A stretch of 64,000 nt of DNA, taken from Cryptomeria japonica. Its lineage: Eukaryota; Streptophyta; Pinopsida; Cupressales; Cupressaceae. The notes beneath the pieces are model-generated. The model was not told the origin of the DNA. It saw only the letters and a list, made by a program, of their open reading frames with translations, and made no database searches. The stretch spans positions 544,252,870 through 544,316,869 of the forward strand of contig NC_081412.1 of NCBI RefSeq assembly GCF_030272615.1, in the 5' to 3' direction. Both the position numbers and the translations under genes were made by a program. Shown here piece by piece: positions 60,841 to 64,000 of the stretch. Positions within the stretch are counted from its first letter, which is position 1. Every line of letters starts with the position of its first letter.

Positions 60841-62222
60841 TGTCTGGTATATAGACAATGGGGCATCATTTCATATGACAAGAGTTCGAGAGTACTTCTC
60901 CAACTACAAGGAGGAGAACACCAGAATCCAGATCTCTATGGGGAACTTGTCCGAGCTCAACTCAGTTGGGAAAGGGACTGTTCAGCTTCAGAGGGAGAAT
61001 GGAAAGGTAATTCCTCTTCATGATGTGTTGCATGTACCAGGCTTAGGTATGAATTTGGTTTCTGTATCTGTCCTTCAGGATAAAGGGTATAATGTTCTCT
61101 TTAGAGGGATGCATGTTTTGATTAAGCATAAAGATTGGAAATCACCCGTATCTATTGGAGTTAGGAGTGGTCACCTTTATAGGTTGCAGTTTGATACTCC
61201 TAAGGCACTCATGAGCAGCAGTAACCCTAGAGATCTTGGAGAGCTATGGCATAGGAGGATGGGCCATATTCATCATGGAGCACTTAGATTGCTTCGTAAG
61301 ACGGTGACAGGTGTTCCAGAGGTGAGCACAGAGCATGATGATGTATGTAAGGGATGTGTCTTGAGAAAGTTTGCGAAAGCATCTTTTCCAAGGAGTGACA
61401 CCAGATCTATGGGTGTTCTTGATCTAGTACATTCAGATGTATGTGGACCAATGTCGACAAAGTCTCTCAGAGGATATGAGTATTATGTTACCTTTATTGA
61501 TGATTTCTCCAGGAAGACCTGGATATACTTCTTGAAGACCAAGGATGAGGTTTTCAGTCGCTTCCAAGAGTTCAAGGCTCTTGTGGAGAACTCAACAGGA
61601 AGGAAGATAAAGGTTCTTCAGTCAGACAATGGAGGCGAGTACAAAGGAAATGACTTCCAGGATTTCTGTACCAGAGAAGGAATCAAGAGAGAGTGGACTG
61701 TTCCTTACAATCCATAGCAGAATGGAGTTGCTGAGAGGAAGAACCGTTCTATTTCAGAGGCAGCAAGGGCTATGCTACATGACTAGGACATGCCCCGCTA
61801 CTTATGGGCAGAAGCGTGTAGTACAGCAGTCTACATTCAGAATAGGGTTCCACACAAGGTACTAGGGAAAATGACACTAGAGGAGGCTTTCACGGGGAAG
61901 AAGCCAGATGTTGGTCACTTTAGGATATTTGGGAGTTTGGCATATTGCCTTATTCTTGGAGACACACGTACCAAGTTAGATCAGACTGCAGAGAAGGGGT
62001 ACTTTGTTGGGTATAGTGAAACTTCAAAGGCATATAGGATGTTCATTCCAGGGACCAGAAGAGTTATTGTCAGACGCGATGTCAAGTTCATGGAGGACAA
62101 GGCGTTTAGAAGATCCAGAGATTTGCCAGCAGATGATCGGAGTGAGCAGCCAACGAAAGCTCCAAGTCCAAGTCAAGGACAACAAAGCTCAAGTACAGTT
62201 ACTAGTACAAGCATAGACTAAG
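60841..62222 (+). pseudogene. Protease and integrase of copia element
   Basis: The protease motif WYIDNGASFHMT has the catalytic Asp. The integrase zinc domain follows (LWHRRMGHIHHGALRLL, CKGCVLRKFAK), then the core: HSDVCGPM (first Asp), LQSDNGGEYKGNDF (second Asp) and, after a TAG at 61715-61717, NGVAERKNRSISEAARAML with the catalytic Glu. A TAG at 61784-61786 comes next, then the C-terminal GKKPDVGHFRIFGSLAYC and GYSETSKAYRM. A TAA at 62219-62221 ends this segment. The frame is unchanged throughout. Confidence 0.92.
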
Positions 62223-64000
62223 GTAGTGAAGATTCACAGAGTATGGAGCAACTAGTGCAGTAGGATATGCATCTAGATGATATAGAGGTTGATATTTCAT
62301 CCTCTATAGTTGGCAGTAGGAACCATGAGGTTCAAGACATACAAAGGGATACTCAGGAGTCTGTGGGAGCTCCTAGGAAGAGTACAAGATAGAGGAGACA
62401 ACCAGCCAAGTTCAATGACTATGTGGCATTAGTCAGCCAGTTGGTAGATAGTGAACCTTCCAGCTATCAGGAAGCTGCAAAGCATCAGGTATGGCGAGAT
62501 GCTATGGTTGAGGAATATAACTCAATAATGCAGAATGATGTATGGGAGGTAGTGCCTAGACCAACTGATAGAGCAGTAGTTGGATCGCGCTGGATCTTTA
62601 AGATAAAGCATGGTGCAGATGGTAGCATCGAGAAATATAAGGCGAGGTTTGTGGCCAAGGGGTTCTCTCAGAAGGAGGGAATAGACTATGAGGAGACATT
62701 TGCTCCTGTGGCCAGGTATACTTCTATACGAGCTGTAATCTCATTTGTAGCACAGATGGGATGGCAGATCCATCAAATGGATGTCAAGACAGCTTTCCTT
62801 AATGGAGAATTGAAGGAGGAGGTATACATAGAACAACCAGAAGGCTTTGTAGCACATAGCAAAGAGACCCACGTGTGCATATTAAAGAAAGCCTTATACG
62901 GACTCAAGCAGGCTCCCAGAGTGTGGTATGAGCGCATTGATACATACTTGCAGAAAATGGGCTTTGTGAAGAGTGAGGCTGATGCGAACCTCTACTACTT
63001 GGTGGTTGGGGGTGAGGTTCTCATTCTTGTTCTATATGTGGATGACTTGTTTCTTACTGGTGCACTAGGGCTCATAGAGGATTGCAAGAGGGACCTAGCA
63101 GAAGAGTTTGAGATGAAGAATTTGGGACTTATGCACTACTTTCTAGGCATGGAGGTGTGGCAGACTGATGGAGAGATTTTCCTTGGTCAAGGGAAATATT
63201 GCATTGAAATTTTGAAGAGATTCGAGATGGAAGATTGCAAAGCCATGTCTACACCCATGATCACTAATTGGAGGAAGGTAGATGCATCCAAGGAAAAGGA
63301 TGTTGATCCCACCCTATACAGGCAGCTGATTGGTTCGCTCATGTATTTGGTCAACACCAGGCCAGATATAGCGTTTGTAGTAAACTCTCTTAGTCAGTTC
63401 ATGGTAGAGCCAAAGAGAGTGCATTGGACGGTGGCTAAGCATGTGTTGCGTTATCTTCATGGTACAGTTGAGTACGGGATCAGATATGTTCGAGGTGAAG
63501 GTATCAAGTTGATAGGCTATATTGATGCAGATTGGGCAGGCAGTACAACGGACAAAAGGAGTACTTCAGGATGTTGTTTCAGCTTGGGATTAGGAGTTGT
63601 TTCTTGGTTCAGCAAGAAGCAAAAATCTGTGGCATTGAGTTCATCAGAAGCAGAATACATAGTAGCCAGTATGGCGACGTGTGAAGCTATATGGCTTTGG
63701 AAGTTGCTAGTAGCCTTGTTTGGTCAGAAGATTGAGACTACGATGATACACTGCGACAATCAAAGTTGCATCAAGTTGACTGAGAATCCAATGTTTCACG
63801 ATAGATCAAAACATATAGACATCAGGTATCACTTCATCAGGGATTGTGTACAGAGGGGGATTGTTCAGCTACAGTACATACCTACAGAGGATCAGGTAGC
63901 AGACATTCTAACAAAGGCATTGGGGAAGGCAAAATTCATCTTCTTTAGAGATAAGATGGGTGTCATGCAGAACAGCTTCCTCGCTAAGAGGGAGTGTTAA
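62223..64000 (+). pseudogene. Reverse transcriptase and RNase H of copia element
   Basis: After a linker with TAG codons at 62261-62263 and 62390-62392, an uninterrupted frame from 62393 runs to TAA at 63998-64000. It shows the copia RT opening ([40 protein letters not shown]), [12 protein letters not shown], and [19 protein letters not shown]. The catalytic YVDD lies at 63035-63046 (YVDDLFLTG). [20 protein letters not shown] follows. RNase H appears as [30 protein letters not shown] and CDNQSCIKL. All catalytic motifs I can see are intact, so this part could still encode a normal domain. The whole frame is counted as a pseudogene because of the upstream stops. Confidence 0.92.
63986..63994 (+). 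promoter_or_regulatory. Polypurine tract of copia element
   Basis: AAGAGGGAG lies directly before TGTTAA at 63995-64000, the first bases of the LTR. The final codons of RNase H overlap it, and the stop codon would lie in the 3' LTR. Confidence 0.75.

Larger units (their letters stand above)
59139..64000 (+). mobile_element. Ty1/copia LTR retrotransposon (3' LTR beyond window)
   Basis: The plus-strand element has a 5' LTR (59139-59846), an initiator tRNA-Met primer site and a gag-pol frame in the order gag, zinc knuckle, protease, integrase, RT, RNase H. Integrase before RT identifies Ty1/copia. The frame runs to the last base of the window with no frameshift and eight in-frame stops, so this is a fairly young but inactive copy. 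A purine tract at 63986-63994 is followed by TGTTAA, the same six bases that begin the 5' LTR, so the 3' LTR should start at 63995. Confidence 0.93.

Noticed and set aside
60841-60900. Treating the D-N-G form of the copia protease motif as a lost active site
   Set aside because: D-N-G-A-S forms are common in plant copia proteases, so this is a normal variant.

Overview
The window looks like nuclear DNA of a seed plant with a large, repeat-rich genome, most likely a gymnosperm (conifer-like). This is inferred from low GC, deeply nested old LTR and LINE elements, a multi-exon glutamate-receptor-like gene with GT-AG introns, and an Athila-like Ty3/gypsy element. I see no bacterial or organellar gene, no rRNA or tRNA, and no CRISPR array.

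Layout. 330-3712 and 15072-15345 are the two halves of one decayed L1-type LINE, split inside its RNase H region by a complete minus-strand Ty3/gypsy element at 3713-15071 (equal 1286-bp LTRs, target duplication CCACC). That element carries gag, protease, RT-RNase H and integrase plus a further long same-strand ORF between pol and the 3' LTR. 16660-17215 is a leucine-rich-repeat receptor relic. 20132-22070 is a 1.9-kb pyrimidine tract with two long CT runs. 24056-29206 is the one gene that looks intact: a 6-exon glutamate receptor-like (GLR) channel of 917 residues. 31236-33605 resembles a solo LTR with a second repeat inside it. 37880-38490 and 58385-59138 are broken GLR copies in the same orientation, so the locus was probably once a GLR cluster. 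38901-44597 is a second LINE with both ORFs. 44928-54064 is an unnamed coiled-coil ORF split by a second minus-strand Ty3/gypsy element with a chromodomain-like tail (45533-53229, target duplication CATTC). A 5'-truncated copy of the same ORF family lies at 56253-56965. 59139-64000 is a Ty1/copia element whose 5' LTR and whole polyprotein frame are in the window; its 3' LTR appears to begin at 63995.

How it fits together. Apart from the GLR gene, everything recognisable is a retroelement or a relic. Relative ages can be read from the nesting: LINE before gypsy 1; coiled-coil ORF before gypsy 2; GLR relic before copia. The gypsy 1 LTRs differ at about 41 of 1286 positions by my hand count. The gypsy 2 LTRs are visibly more diverged. 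Several elements keep one reading frame over kilobases and are broken only by stop codons, many of them TAG or TGA where the context suggests CAG, CGA or TGG, as expected from cytosine-methylation decay of silenced DNA.

The most interesting signal is a domain pattern (VTxLxxxGxxF, then HFxxLxHxRH, then HxGLIxL, then a basic linker and a coiled coil) shared by the extra ORF of gypsy 1 and the free-standing ORF at 44.9-54.1 kb. It suggests a plant mobile protein module that has been captured by an LTR retrotransposon and also travels separately.
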